64,000 bases of DNA from Lineus longissimus (taxonomy: Eukaryota; Nemertea; Pilidiophora; Heteronemertea; Lineidae): positions 18,662,349 through 18,726,348 of the forward strand of contig NC_088318.1 of NCBI RefSeq assembly GCF_910592395.1. Direction: 5' to 3'. Within the stretch, counting starts at the first letter, position 1; every line of letters begins with the position of its first letter. Of this stretch, positions 50,258 to 63,632 are shown one piece after another. The notes below the pieces were generated by a model, which saw only the letters and a list, made by a program, of their open reading frames with translations, had not been told where the DNA came from and searched no databases. The position numbers and the translations under genes are program-made.

Positions 50258-51714
50258 TCGTCTCACTCAAGTGTTGACAATGCAATCATGTCGACAATTC
50301 GCACATATTGACAAAGTTGCCGAATCGAAGTAATCCAATATTCGACATTCACAATAATTAGCCGTGGAGCCACAAATATGGATCTTTTTGCGGGAACAGA
50401 CCTCGAGTACACTTGTCTGTCAACTTATGATGTCATGAAGTATTTTGTAAGTTTGGATAATCATATGATACTGTGACAGAGGGAAGAAAAGTCGTGGTTT
50501 GTTGCTACTTTAATCAGGAGTATTGTCAGTAGTTTTCATATTACTTTTAAAGTGCAAAGAAATAACATGGAATAGTCATAGTATATAGCTGAACTAGAGC
50601 GTAAACAACATCATCCTTGGGTTAGCACAAACAGCTAAATAGCCCCTTGGGTGAGTCTGAATATCATAACAGCCATAACTGCTTGTCATTACGGAATCAA
50701 TGCTGTATGCGCTGATTGAAGAATACTTGACACAGAGGTTTTCTCGAGTGCGCAAAAAGTATTTCACCATAACGCTGGAGACATAATGTCTGGGAGCGAA
50801 GGTTCCGGTTGTGGGTTAAGTTAGGGAACTGCTGGAAATCATGATGATGAGCTATCACAAGCAACATTTTTGCCATATTGATGCCTTCACATGTAAGCAT
50901 CTTTTCAATGCAGAGCAGTTCTTGTGGAGGGCGAAAGATTCATGAAAACCACGTCACCACCACGAACCCTGGGAGAAATAATCTTCCTCCTAAAAGCAAA
51001 CAGCCCCAGAAAGATATTGGGCAATTACAAAGCAAGTGATACCAAGAAAACCAATATGCTACATAGCCAAGCTATTCAAGAGACTGGAGTGTACCCCAGG
51101 ATTCCAATACGGTTACCGAGAGTAGGAGAGAAATCAGCATTGGTAAGTTTATCCAATAGAAAACACAAATATATTCATGTCTGAAGCAAGACTATTTGCT
51201 CAGAGATTTTGTTGTGTATGGTGTAAAACTCTTGAGTTTTTCATAAGTTTTTATTGCCGGAATTGTCGGAGCAGCCAGTTAAGAGCAACAAGGGTCAATC
51301 AACAACTCGTCCATATTCAGATACAGCCCTTCCGCCTCATATCACGAGGACATGCAGGGAATGCAAATTGTGGTAAAATTGATTAGCTCTCGGAGCTCTA
51401 TTCCCTGGTGGACTCCAATGAATACTGAATCAACCAAACCAGTGTACTTGTAGCGCTTCTGACTCTCGAGTACAACTGCTGTCGGATTCCTGGACAATCC
51501 ATGCAAATATGATGAAGTCCGGCTTTTCCTATGATTTCCATCAGTGTACCTGTGCTACAAGTGATTCCACTCTGAAAGTCCGGTCAGAACTTCGGAAAAG
51601 ATTGATGAAGATCAAGACAATCTGTTCTCCTTCTTCTGCTTCGCTCTATACCTGTCCCCTGTACCATCTAGCTTCTTTGAAAAACAGAAGACAGAATAAA
51701 ATCATGACAGCTTG

Positions 51715-52045
51715 TTCGGCTACATCACACAACGGAAGAAAAAGAAGCCATGAATACAGATTAGCAGAATCGATTATTTCAGCGTTACCAGGGTCCGAAT
51801 CCCCTGCTGGGCTATGATAAATGGGAAGAGGCAGTCGAAGCAACACACGGATACCCAACATCAAAACCTACTAAAGGAAGAAGGCAACCACCGTCAGTCC
51901 TGCCACATCACACAGGGAAGACATGAAAGAGAAGAAGCTATGAATACAGATTAGAAGAATCGATTAGTTCTGGTGGTAGCCAGAGTTTTATTCCCATGGT
52001 GGGCTATGGTAAATGGGGAGAGTCAATCAAAGCAACACATTGAGC
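51715..52045 (+). repeat. Diverged ~185-bp tandem duplication
   Basis: 51715-51850 and 51898-52043 share acatcacac, gaagccatgaatacagatta / gaagctatgaatacagatta, gaatcgatta and gggctatg.taaatggg, with many differences. Noncoding. Confidence 0.6.
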
Positions 52046-55000
52046 ATTCTTCTTTAGAACGTATTCGATTGCTTGACGGACTGCATATCAAAAGAAGCAG
52101 AAATACCACAATTGGTTCTGCCACATTTCACAACAGGAGTTGAGAGTTAACATTACGAGACGGCCCCTGGCTTCAACTAGTGCACGGCTTCAACAGCCAT
52201 TGAGATTCTTTGCCAACTTCGAAAACATTGATTTCTGTCAACGAGCTCCTACAGCATGATCATAACAGCACTTGATGCCATACCACAACAGCAAATGCAA
52301 TATTTAACACGTCAGGATGATTAGATGTTCACAATGAGAAATGGTTATTTTTCAGCTTGTAAAGCAGGGGAGAGCGGATACCGCAGTCGCCATACCTTCA
52401 TGACCTTTAGAAAGGTCACATCTCCTTTCTATCAGTTTTTATGATGGCGACCTCCAGCAGCTAGCATAACAAGAACAATCGGCAAGACTAGAACGTACCA
52501 TTAACGGGCTCTCCTCATCAACAAGTGGCGGGTGTGCTCGAGGAACAGTGGGACCGGATTATGCGGCGGTTAATTGGTGCAGAAGAATGCTGGAACGATC
52601 ACGAGGGTCTAGCACCATGCCGTTAAGCTAATTAGTGCGGTATATGAGCCAAATACCTTCACACTTAGAATTTACTCAGCAAATTAGCTTTACATGAGTT
52701 TTTCTCTGTCTCAGGTTTTTCTTGCAGAAAGGTGAACTTATTGAAGGCGATGAGGCACAACTCTTGCAACCATTGATATATACGCAGAGAATAAATGAAA
52801 AATCCAAACTTGGGGCGTTTTGCAGTGAGACCATGATCGTCAGCAAACAACAAACGTCCTTATTGATTGGGGATGCAATATTGTTTACCATCAGTTTATT
52901 GAACGCTGCATAGACATGGTAAAGCATCATCATCATGCAGGTGCGAGTTAGTGATGAGGCTATCCACCTCCTCCAAGTTGCAGCTGGTCAGAAGTGCCTG
53001 CAGCAGCAGAATGACCCTTGTATCGAGAAGGCAGACTACAACCTCCCCTCAAATAGCACTTTGAACAGTCTGTTGTTCAGCAAAACACTTTGCACGTAAA
53101 CATGTTGTTGATAAACGCGGCGCACACAAGCAGTTTTAGTAGCTGTAACAAACGACGGAGCCACGACAACATCATGAATGATTGCAATTCTCTTTAGAAG
53201 CAACATGAAGTCATCGCTACTGTTCTCACCCTTTCAAATCCCGTTCAAAGAGGGTTAACAGAAATGGAATCCCCAGCAAAACGATTCTGCCATTATAGAT
53301 CCATCTGTGGGAAGAGAGCGTGTGATTCAATTACCGATAGTGGAATGAACCTGGCGTGCTATAATTACGCTAGACTCGATGGAATCAACATTTCGTGACA
53401 TGTTCCGCTATCGAGCTCAGAGAACATCATATATTCAAGGTTAACAGGTTTCGTATAATGACTTTTACCATCAGATAATTCAATTACCATCACCTCCCTT
53501 ACAGAGAAATATGAATTTGTGAGGTACTTCATGTTTTTCATAAATGGCCCAGGTAGAGTAAAGCTACATTTGGTGGATGTGGATGTAGCTTTTGGTAGAT
53601 TGAGGCCGGGCATCCCAGTCCCAGATGGCACAACCTCTGCCTGACAACATACCCGACCAACCATCATCAGGTAATTACCATGAGTTTACAGGTATTTACC
53701 CTCTCCAAGTTCCGACCCCTCACCAACAACACAACTCATCCTATTTTGACAGCAACTTCCCAAGATTCCGAGGGAGGGTTTCCAGGGGGATTCACACAAA
53801 AATATTAGAAGAAGATGTATTCTTGGTGCAACATGTGGAGATTCCCTTTATTTCACCCCCGCTACCCATGAGGAATGCCTGGGAGCATCAGGTGTGGAGG
53901 TAAGAATATGAGTAGACCGCAGGTGGAGCAACAACTTGAATAGTCAGTGAACAGTAAGCAGAAGTAGGTTTAAGGAACTTCTTCTTATGTCCGATTCCAA
54001 TCATACTCAAAAAGACCTGAACTGGATTTAGCATGTCTGAACTCTTCACATACTCTCACTAAGTAAAGTATTGGAAGGTCATCGAACATTCGGCCATGGA
54101 CAAGGCAAAGGTGGTGATGCCAGTCTTCCCTTGAGGCGGAGGGTATAAGACACATGTTGATACTAGCAATATCGACGCCAACTATTCAGAGGTGGGGAAA
54201 GGTCCCTTGGTCATGACATGTCAACTATGACACACTCGATCCCACAGTGCCGGGTCCCAACACTCCCGGTGGGAAATCTATAACACTGGAGCCACAATTC
54301 TGACTCTGTAATTACGACGTTCAAAAATCATTAACTCCAGCGCCAAATTGTGTTTCATCTTTCATTACATTTCCTTCATTTCCCATAATGCTTCAGTTTT
54401 CCATGTCTGGCAGTGTCAGAGCTGTCAACCTCTAGACCAGATGTTGTTCTTCAACTTAGTGTCAATCGACATGATCTATAAGCTGATTAGATACGACTCA
54501 AACTATCAATTTGAAAAGATGACAGCTCGCTCAAACCAATTTTGGGTAGAGATGACTTACAAGTATCAAGCCTGCTGGTGGACTGCTTCCCAAACCCTTA
54601 CCTGAAGCTGTTTATTTGAAAGACTCTGGTTTTACTAACGTTTTTTGAATCAATTTATCCCTGGGTTTTTTCATGGTTTTTTTGGCTTTGAAAATTTTTC
54701 AGAATTTTGAACTTTTGAAAGAATTCAACAATTTTGGCGAGGTTCCACTGCAGGACAAGATAGCAGATATTCAAGACAATTCTTCATTAGTTCCCTGAAC
54801 ATGAAATTACACTCCACCTGATGTCAGACTGTATTAAAAGCCTTCAGGCCACCCCAGGCCACCTCACAACAATATTGATATGAAATGTTTCATTTGCGGA
54901 TGGCGCCAGGCGCTGAGCACTTATCAGAGAAGTGGCTGTTGAGTATCATATCAAGATGTGGTCTGGAAGAGTTATAGCTGCAGCCAAGGACTTTTCGGGC

Positions 55001-55168
55001 ATTAATAAACGGACGGAGTTCTGATCTGACACATAGTGTATGAACATTTGATGCTGGATTTGGGTGTGAGAATGGGGGTTGGGTAGGGGGTCCATGGGCC
55101 TGTTGAGAAGTGTATAGCTGCAGCCAAGGTCTTTCAAATTGACAAACTGAAGCTGTTCTGATAGAATA

Positions 55169-55469
55169 ATGCATGATGGTGTCATGTGTATACTCGTTCT
55201 TTGGGAGAGAGCTCCACGATCAGGATACTGAAGGGCCATAGTAATGCATGATGGTGTCATGTGTATACTCGTTCTTTGGGAGAGAGCTCCACGATCAGGA
55301 TACTGAAGGGCCATAGTAATGCATGATGGTGTCATGTGTATACTCGTTCTTTGGGAGAGAGCTCCACGATCAGAATACTGAAGGGCCAGAGTAATGCATG
55401 ATGGTGTCATGTGTATACTCGTTCTTTGGGAGAGAGCTCCACGATCAGGATACTGAAGGGCCAGAGTAA
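55169..55469 (+). repeat. 75-bp tandem repeat, 4 copies
   Basis: The unit gtaatgcatgatggtgtcat ... gttctttgggagagagctcc ... tactgaagggcca starts near 55168, 55243, 55318 and 55393, almost identical. 75 is a multiple of three, which creates a spurious repetitive ORF on the minus strand. Confidence 0.93.
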
Positions 55470-56810
55470 TGACGTCCTTTGTCAGAAAATATCACATAAT
55501 TACTAAACTAGCTAATTATGTTTCGCCTAAATATTCTGATAATGATCATAATTACACTAGACACAACTATTTTTCATATATCGCTTGTGATATCTCGATG
55601 GTGGAGTCTACGTGTCCGGTAAGAATATACCAGCGTACTCTGACAAACTCGAAGGTCTCAATAACGAGATGGCCCTGACTGAATATCACATGGGATTTGC
55701 TAGTAAGCAATGCTACGCTTATTTCTACTTCAGGGGTATAAGCTGTATCCATTAACTTTTCGCCAAAGCAGAAAAATGTACTATATAATTTAGATCAATT
55801 TTTCTGCCGCCCTCTCCCCATATATGTATGAATATACTATTCATATCTATAAAATGTTCAGAAAGCAACTGAACAGGTGCGACTAGACGTTAAAAGTGCA
55901 TTCAAGTAAAAAGTAGTTGACATACTCAGAAGTCCAATACATAATGATAACTGGGCTTATTTTCCAGGAAAGATAAAATATAATGTTCAAACTAGCCATC
56001 ACCGAGGCGCCAAGCCATCTCTGTCCAATTAACCTACATGGTAGTGCAAGTCTATCAAATTCCCCTGGTGATAATGCAGGCTGGTTTGTTGTATTGAACT
56101 GGTGGGAAACTGATCATGAATTTACTAGCAAGGTTTACCACAAAGTAGCATGATAAAATCAGCTAATGGGTTGTGGATGTGAGGGTACACCAGGACAACT
56201 GGAGGTGTCACTATCTAATTTGGTAATGCTTTGGGAAAGAGTATCGGGTGCGGCAGACACTGTTGGCACCCCAAACCTGAGGCATGGTTTGAGGTGTATT
56301 TGACGTAATGCATACATTAAAGGCACCATGAATTAATGTCAGAGTCCAAAGCAACTTCATCTGATGGATTGTTTAAAATTGGAAAGTGACAAAATGACTT
56401 AAATTACAAATGATCAGTCTTGTAACATTTCACCATGCTTATAAGAGTACGGCTACAGGATAATTTATACTTGAGGATATGATCTAGTTTGAAGCCAAGG
56501 TAGGCCTATGCATAGGCCAAAGCCGGAGACTAATTAATGTTTTTTCAGACCTACCCAACAAGGAATGAAGTCTATTTCGATGTCAACTAACTGGCACTCT
56601 CATGCTGGCACTTATTAATTCTCAAGGGTTCTCTGATTTGAACTGTTGGAAAAGTACATCTCTCAAAAGATCATCACCTCCTACCTGTTGTCACTTGAAG
56701 AATAGAAGACAGCTGTCAGGTCGTCAGGTACACGGCTTGGCAAAGTATTCTAAGTCCCCATTAAATCGTTCACCCTCATCCGTTGTAGCTCCCCGGATCC
56801 GGATCTAAAC

Positions 56811-57110
56811 ATGAAATGTTGTTGTAATCCAAAGAAACCAATGGCCGCACTAACGAGACCACTGCACTTACTGCTCCATGCGCCGCCGTTGGCATGGGAC
56901 TTTAAACATGAAATGAACGCTGATACTGCTGCACGCAGAGATAGAGTGATGGCGAGGGCGCGTCTCCGCCGCGTTGTATCGAGTGGTGCTTGTAGATTTC
57001 AGATATCGATTTTGTACGCCAACGCTTTAACAGAATCACAAGAAAAACGAAGTGGCGACGGCAGTCGCAACCAGGGGGAGGGGGCAACAGACGCCTAAAT
57101 ACTCTGCCAC
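56811..57110. other. CpG-rich patch with short ORFs, possible promoter or 5' exon
   Basis: Unusually CpG-rich for this window (gcgagggcgcgtctccgccg, ggcgacggcagtcgc). A plus-strand open frame of 95 codons and a minus-strand one overlap here, neither with a known domain. Could be a promoter-proximal region of an unseen gene; nothing decisive. Confidence 0.25.
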
Positions 57111-59168
57111 GTGCACGACCTGGTCACAATGGTGCTGAGAGCAATCAAATCATGCACGGAATATATATCACATGTGATTACACTTTGCTATAGAAACACA
57201 TAAGCTGTTAGAAAGTCTTAAGGAAACCAATATCTCAGGGCTATTGATTCTTCAAGGATTATTGAGAGCAAATGGCCCCTGGGATCGATAGATTTGGTCG
57301 CCAACCGAGCGAGAGAAGATATAGCGGTGAAATACTGTTAGTTTCAGCGCTGATCTTCCACAGGCGGCTGCTGTATTAGCGGAGAAGGAAAAGGCCATCG
57401 ATCTCACCAAAGACAGATTCACATTTTCTGGACGCATTTTGTACTTCATGTCCAAGAACTGCACGAAAGTGTGGTTTGGCCTCTATATGCTTTATCACAA
57501 GCAACAGCCTATCGGCATGCATGCGTAATCTGGTAATGTGCCCGCGGTTATCATTTTTCTTGGCGAAGATATCTCCGGAACTCACTGGAATCCCCCGATG
57601 GTTCTTATGGTAGCTCGGGTTGTGAGCGGAAGCTGCGAGCGGTTCATTATAACATTTTCTTATTGCTTTCATGTACTGATGCAGCATCAAAACGTACATG
57701 GTGAACATGGTGTTTGAGAATAGAAAGGGAGGAACATCATCAAAAATTAAGCGGGATAGGATTAGGAAACGCGGTCATAAATGACGTCATGAACAGAGTT
57801 TATCTCTCTGTCGTCCAATCAGTGCCATTCAATCCTGCTACACCGCGGTAGAGATTGGAAACCATCTAATCACAAGCAATTCCGAAGTCTTGTCAAAATT
57901 ACCTCGGGAAAATGAGGATAGCTGTCGGCCTATGGACCTAATTAGGTCGTGGTGTACGGCAAGATTATTGCGACCACTTGGCGTTCGACGATTCAGTGTC
58001 TTGTCAGAAATCTCACTCGCTTTAAATTGATAATCGTAAAGAAGATGGGAACTGATTAGGCCTACTTAATTCCGGTACTGGCCAGGGATTTGAGCTTCTC
58101 GGCGAATCCGAGATCCTCTCATGATCCCCCTTTGTCACAAATCCCTTCAGCCAATATTCCGACCAGCAGGGGGACTCCCGTGATGGTAATATGACAATCT
58201 TCATCAGAGATTGAGACCTCATGGTCGGATTATGAATGACGTGTCCTGGAAGGTGACAGGGAGTCAATGAGATCACGACACCGGTAATCATGTCACATCC
58301 AATAGTGTCGATGTGACAAGTTGGAGCACAGGTGATTACGACTTCACCTCTTTCATATCAAAATGACACCTTTGCCATGCTTACTGAAAACAGAGTATTT
58401 AAAAGACTCTGCTGGAAGCAATAGCTTTGAGTCTATCATCGGCGACTTGTATGTAAGATGCCTAGCACTATGCACCATCACCTAAATCATGTCTATAGTG
58501 ACCCAAGTCTTCGTCAAATGAAATATGTAGAGTCGCGTGTCAGAGGCAGATTGCGGTTTCCCTGTGTTATTTATCTCGTCCGTAAACTGATTTGATATCA
58601 GGCGATGATTCCAGTCTTGTGGATGGCTATCACTGCATCGGTCAACACCAGAAGAACCGCTTGTCCACGGAGATCGCCGCACTGCACACAGGCCAACGTG
58701 TACGTGACCTGCTTGTATTGGCCTACATCTCTTGTACTTTACCATATCATACATCACATGTACGTCTCAGGATATGTAACATAACTGGGCGTCCAGACGC
58801 TAAGATTTTTGTACAACGAACCTCCCCAGCATTGTGGAAGTGTGATATATTGAGATCGTTCTTTTCTTATTATTGGTTCGACAAGCAGGTTTCTTATTGC
58901 ATCTCATTCGCTACAGTATTGCTGTTTTGATTTTCTGCTACGCATTGACAGTGAGAGATGATTTTAGCATGCAAGACATGTGAAGGCTCTATACGACTTC
59001 AGGAATAGTCCAGTAATTCTTGTTCTATCGATTTGGTGTGGCTTACAAGGAGACTGGCTATGTAGTAGCCTATTCAAGCGAGTGCACACCTAACCAATGA
59101 CTGAATTAGCCTGGACACACGGCCCTTCAGCTGTGGCTCACATGACAGCCTCAGCGTTAAAGATCCTC

Positions 59169-59445
59169 GCCAATCCCCAAACAAACAAAAATCAAGTCAT
59201 CTTCTTTGACTGTTATTGAACCAAATCTGCCTTTGGTGACGTAACGTGAAAAACGTTCTGCCTGCAGGCCCAACATCAGGTTGACAAACACATCGTTGGA
59301 TTATCTTAATCCTTAATCCTTCAATGCTTATTCGTTTGTCTCATTGTCTGCAAATCCCCTAACAAGTGAAATCGACACCTGCCTTTCTTGATTCCTAATG
59401 AACCGAAACCTGCCCCGCAGAGTGACGTAACGCAACATGAAATTT
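59169..59445 (+). repeat. Diverged ~185-bp duplication, each copy with a CRE-like TGACGTAACG
   Basis: Copy 1 (about 59169-59265) and copy 2 (about 59347-59445) share caaatcccc.aacaa, ctttgact/tttcttgatt, tgaacc.aa.ctgcc and gtgacgtaacg (TGACGTAA at 59237 and 59423). The best conserved part is the CRE/ATF-like core. Confidence 0.5.
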
Positions 59446-60350
59446 TGAGTGCAGAAAAATGTATGAGTCGTCGCTTTTAAGGCATTAGCAACTGTAGATC
59501 TGGCGCTATTGTGAAACGGATCGCTTGTTTCTCACAGCTTAATGCCATTGATATCAAGTATGAGTCAATGGCTGTCAAAGCATGACAGATCAAAATAAAA
59601 ACCCATTGATTTTTCACGACAAAAACGAATCTCTGCAGAGAATACATCGTTATTGGAACCTGGCGAGGAAGCTGGCTTTGTGAAAGAAAGAAGTACGCTG
59701 TGGATTTTCTGAGCGAACTGATATGCCAAGAGCAAAAACACCTGAATGATTCTCCCTTTGGCAAGCATGAGTCAAGGATGACTGATGATAACACAAAACA
59801 AAACGTTGATTTTCGTGATATCTTGATATCGATAATCACCCAAGGTTCAACCCACCGGCACCAGACAGTCTGACACCCATAACCCCATATCCCTAATTTG
59901 CTAATCTAGGTCCTCGATCATATAACTCCGGAAAGAATATCATATTTTGGCACTTACATTGATTTATTGAAATCTCACTTCATCCCGTAACAGCGCGAGG
60001 GACTCCTGTTTCAAATAACCAAGTTACAAATTGCGCGTGAAGAGTTATAAAATGATTTAGAGTTACGCTTGCTATCGCCAGAAATGATTAAGAGATTTCC
60101 TTGTTATTAATCTTGCTTTTTGCGCGGCTCGACAAGGCTTTGTTGACAGCGAGGATCGCCATGTAAACGCATTATCTTGATGTATAAACGCATCATGCTG
60201 CCGTATTGTTTTTATGATTGACGATGGCGATGGTGGCTTTGACATCCATAACACGTTTACTATTGCCATTCTTTCACCATCGCGAATAGCTGAGCAGTAC
60301 ATCGGAATTTGATGGCTGCATCTGCATCTTGGAAATTGTAGATGTGCAAT

Positions 60351-60586
60351 TACAGTACAACCTCTCTATTGCGGACACCCATGGGACTGGGCGTTGGTGT
60401 CCGTAATGAAGAGGTGTCCTTAATAGGGAGGGTATGCCATTATTGTCCAAAAAGTGTATTCATGTGTATGAACACGGGGGTTGTGAAGCCTGCATGTTCC
60501 ATATTCCATTTAGTTTGTCCAAAAGTGGATTCATGTGTATTAACACGGGTCGTGAAGCCTACATATTACATATTCCATTTGGTTGT
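60351..60586. mobile_element. Transposon-end-like inverted repeats plus 72-bp tandem duplication
   Basis: acctctctattgcggacacc (60360-60379) is inverted-complementary to ggtgtccgtaatgaagaggt (60396-60415) and is followed by a related ggtgtccttaatagggaggg (60413-60432). Such 'cctctctattgcggaca' ends recur in invertebrate DNA transposons. Next to it, 60443-60514 and 60515-60586 are a 72-bp tandem duplication (ttgtccaaaa.gtg.attcat). No transposase present. Confidence 0.5.
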
Positions 60587-62402
60587 TAATATTAACTACA
60601 TGTACTTCAAATAATTTGATGCCATTTATATGCAAACTTGAAATTACTTTATTGGCATTTCTAATGGAGGTAATATTAATTTGCCAACATTGATATATGC
60701 AGGCTGTGTTCGCACGCTACATACTACATAGACAGCATACATCCTTATATAGTTGTATAGAAGCATTTGTTTGAGCTACCACACATCAAGCTTTAGTCTT
60801 TGTAATTAGAACCATGGGGTACATGTATTTCAGCAGTTAAAAGAAACACTTAGGGACAGTGTGGCAAGTTCTTTCGGACCATTGCCTCGCCTATCATCGA
60901 CATCTGCTGCCGCCACATGGAATTGCTTTGTGCGAAATGACGAATGTTGTCCGATATATCAAGATCTTGGTCGTTTTGCAGACAGGTTTGGATCAAGAGA
61001 ACTGGTTCAGGAAGGAGCGCCGGGTGCTAATTGTTGTTGAGAATGTATCATAATGCTGGCAAAAGTAGAAGATGGTTGCTTTGCTGGTAAACTATCGTCA
61101 AGTAGGGGAAGCTAGGGGAAGTTTGTATGTACTGTGAGATTGGCGAGACCCTCTGGTCAAGTTGACCTAATCTGGTTCCTGTTTATAGTCTGCATTCGAT
61201 CCAATTCAATTCAATTTGTATTCCCAGATATAGTTGTAGTGCATAAACTCAGCGAGCTGCATCACACCGTTCAATACACAGTGTCAAGATCAACTTGTCG
61301 AACCTTTCTAGTTTAATCGAACTCTCGGGAGTGGTGATCAATACGGAGTAACTCTCACTGGACCGATTATGGATGGCTGTTGAGGGCGGATGAAATGTGG
61401 CGTGATTAAACGGAAACAGAGAAGGATGGCTATTTCTTTCAGAGCTAGAGGAGTTGTACATGTATGATGAGCTGACCAGACTTCAATACACTCTTAGACA
61501 CATTGGTTTCTTTTATTCATCATTGCAGCCCTCTGTCGCCCATAGACACCTGCTGAATTAATCAAGGGGAGATCTTGATGAAGCCGTGCGACCGAGGCAG
61601 GATGTCTGCACCCGTCTCCTGGACGACTGGCCAGCCCCACCCACTCAGGATACACACGAACCGGCGCGCCGTCCTTGCTAGTGTGGGGGAGACAGATGAC
61701 TGACATCGTAGCGTACCCTGCTCCTTAGCTCTTCTGCTTCAGCGGAACACAACGGAATTGGGCCATGTTTACTTTGGTAATAGGGGCTTCTGGTCTTCAC
61801 CTCACCCCTATCATGGTAATCGGCACGTCCCGGTTCCACTGTGTTCCACTGAAGGAGAAAGAAGCGGGACACCTTACAAGACCTTGTCTGTCATCCACTC
61901 TCTCTTGGACCTGATGGGGAAGGATTGATCAACACTGCCTGGCAGACGACCATGATAGCTATAATTTGATTGATTAAAATCGTCCCCACTTCAAATGCTG
62001 TACAACTGTAATCAATAGCCAACACATCATCTACTGAAGATACTCGCCACATCTCGTCACCGACTCGTGTTTCATCAACACAGAATATCGACCACCATCT
62101 CAAACGGCTGGTCATGCTCGGGAAACGTAGTAACACCTCAGTGTCGGAGTGATTAGCTACTGTCACCTCCGGTCACGAAACAAAAGGCGACCTGGGGGCA
62201 TTTAGGTGGTCATGCTTCGTCATTACATGGCTGTCGATACAGTATCAATGCCAGCACCTGGGTGGTTCAGGATCTTACCACCGGTATATATTCATTGCTG
62301 TTGATGAAGAGATTGGCGGATGAGCATCATTAATCCATTCGAAATTTCTATATTTTAGCCTCCCATGCAGTCCACTTAGCCATCCTGATTGTCTTTCATC
62401 AG

Positions 62403-62598
62403 CCAGTACCGGGTGACAGGACGCGGTCGGTCCACTGTGTCCGGAGTGTACTATATACTGCCATTCGAAGAACGTTCAGGGAACATTTTCAGCAAATCAA
62501 TATCAATGTCTTCAGGCATCAATGGTGCACCTCTTTTGTCAGCAGACGACTATCAGATGTCGTCTGCTTCGTCCATTTACGGCATTGATATTCCATAA
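62403..62598 (+). CDS. Candidate terminal exon of an unidentified gene
   Basis: After an acceptor-like gattgtctttcatcag, an open frame reads QYRVTGRGRSTVSGVYYILP ... APLLSADDYQMSSASSIYGI and stops at TAA 62596-62598. The composition looks like a real C-terminal tail (Ser-rich, acidic-Tyr patch) but I recognise no family and found no partner exon upstream. Could be a chance ORF. Confidence 0.25.
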
Positions 62599-62912
62599 TA
62601 CCATAATGCGTCTTCACGGTGCGTCATTACCCTCGACACCCGTTAAGTCACTCCGCTGACCACTTACCAATGATGATCTCATCTGCTAATCTGCTAATAG
62701 CTAATAATGACGATGACGGAGATAAGCCCACAGTATTGGCGTAGTCCGGGGGGCCAAACTCTATTTAGTCTCATGTTTGTCTTTGGTACCAAATTTGTTA
62801 AAGGTTTAAAGGAGACTAAGGGCGGTGTCAGGTAGGTCAAATCAAGTTACACAAAGTCGCCAAAGGTGTCTCTCCATGGTAAATCGGAACATCCTGTGCT
62901 GCCGTCGAGGCT

Positions 62913-63632
62913 GTTCAAGAAACAAGTAACCAGCAATTGGGGCATAGAGGGTTGAACCCTGTTCAAGAAGCAAGTAACCAGTAAGTGGGGCATAGAGGGT
63001 TGAACCCTGTTCAAGAAGCAAGTAACCAGTAAGTGGGGCATAGAGGGTTGTACCCTGTTCAAGAAGCAAGTAACCAGTAAGTGGGGCATAGAGGGTTGAA
63101 CCCTGTTCAAGAAGCAAGTAACCAGTAAGTGGGGCATAGAGGGTTGAACCCTGTTCAAGAAGCAAGTAACCAGTAAGTGGGGCATAGAGGGTTGTACCCT
63201 GTTCAAGAAGCAAGTAACCAGTAAGTGGGGCATAGAGGGTTGTACCCTGTTCAAGAAGCAAGTAACCAGTAAGTGGGGCATAGAGGGTTGAACCCTGTTC
63301 AAGAAGCAAGTAACCAGTAAGTGGGGCATAGAGGGTTGTACCCTGTTCAAGAAGCAAGTAACCAGTAAGTGGGGCATAGAGGGTTGTACCCTGTTCAAGA
63401 AGCAAGTAACCAGCAAGTAGGGCATAGAGGGTTGAACCCTGTTCAAGAAGCAAGTAACCAGTAAGTGGGGCATAGAGGGTTGAACCCTGTTCAAGAAGCA
63501 AGTAACCAGTAAGTGGGGCATAGAGGGTTGAACCCTGTTCAAGAAGCAAGTAACCAGTAAAAGGGGCATAAAGGGTTGAACCCTGTTCAAGAAGCCAGTA
63601 ACCAGTAAGTGGGGCATAGAGGGTCGAACCCT
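62913..63632 (+). repeat. 48-bp minisatellite, 15 copies, flanked by a 10-bp inverted repeat
   Basis: The unit gttcaagaagcaagtaacca then gtaagtggggcatagagggt then tgaaccct repeats every 48 bp over 720 bp. Two main variants (ttgaaccct/ttgtaccct) are interspersed. Because 48 is a multiple of three, minus-strand frames stay open and mimic repetitive proteins. GTCAGGTAGG at 62827-62836 and CCTACCTGAC at 63630-63639 bracket the array. Confidence 0.95.

Noticed and set aside
54946-55410. 154-codon minus-strand repetitive ORF
   Set aside because: Artefact of the 75-bp tandem repeat.
59477-59839. 120-codon minus-strand ORF with hydrophobic stretches
   Set aside because: No family resemblance, no splice context, AT-rich composition like its surroundings; likely chance.
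62842-63617. Two minus-strand repetitive ORFs (235 and 256 codons)
   Set aside because: Artefact of a 48-bp tandem repeat whose length is divisible by three.
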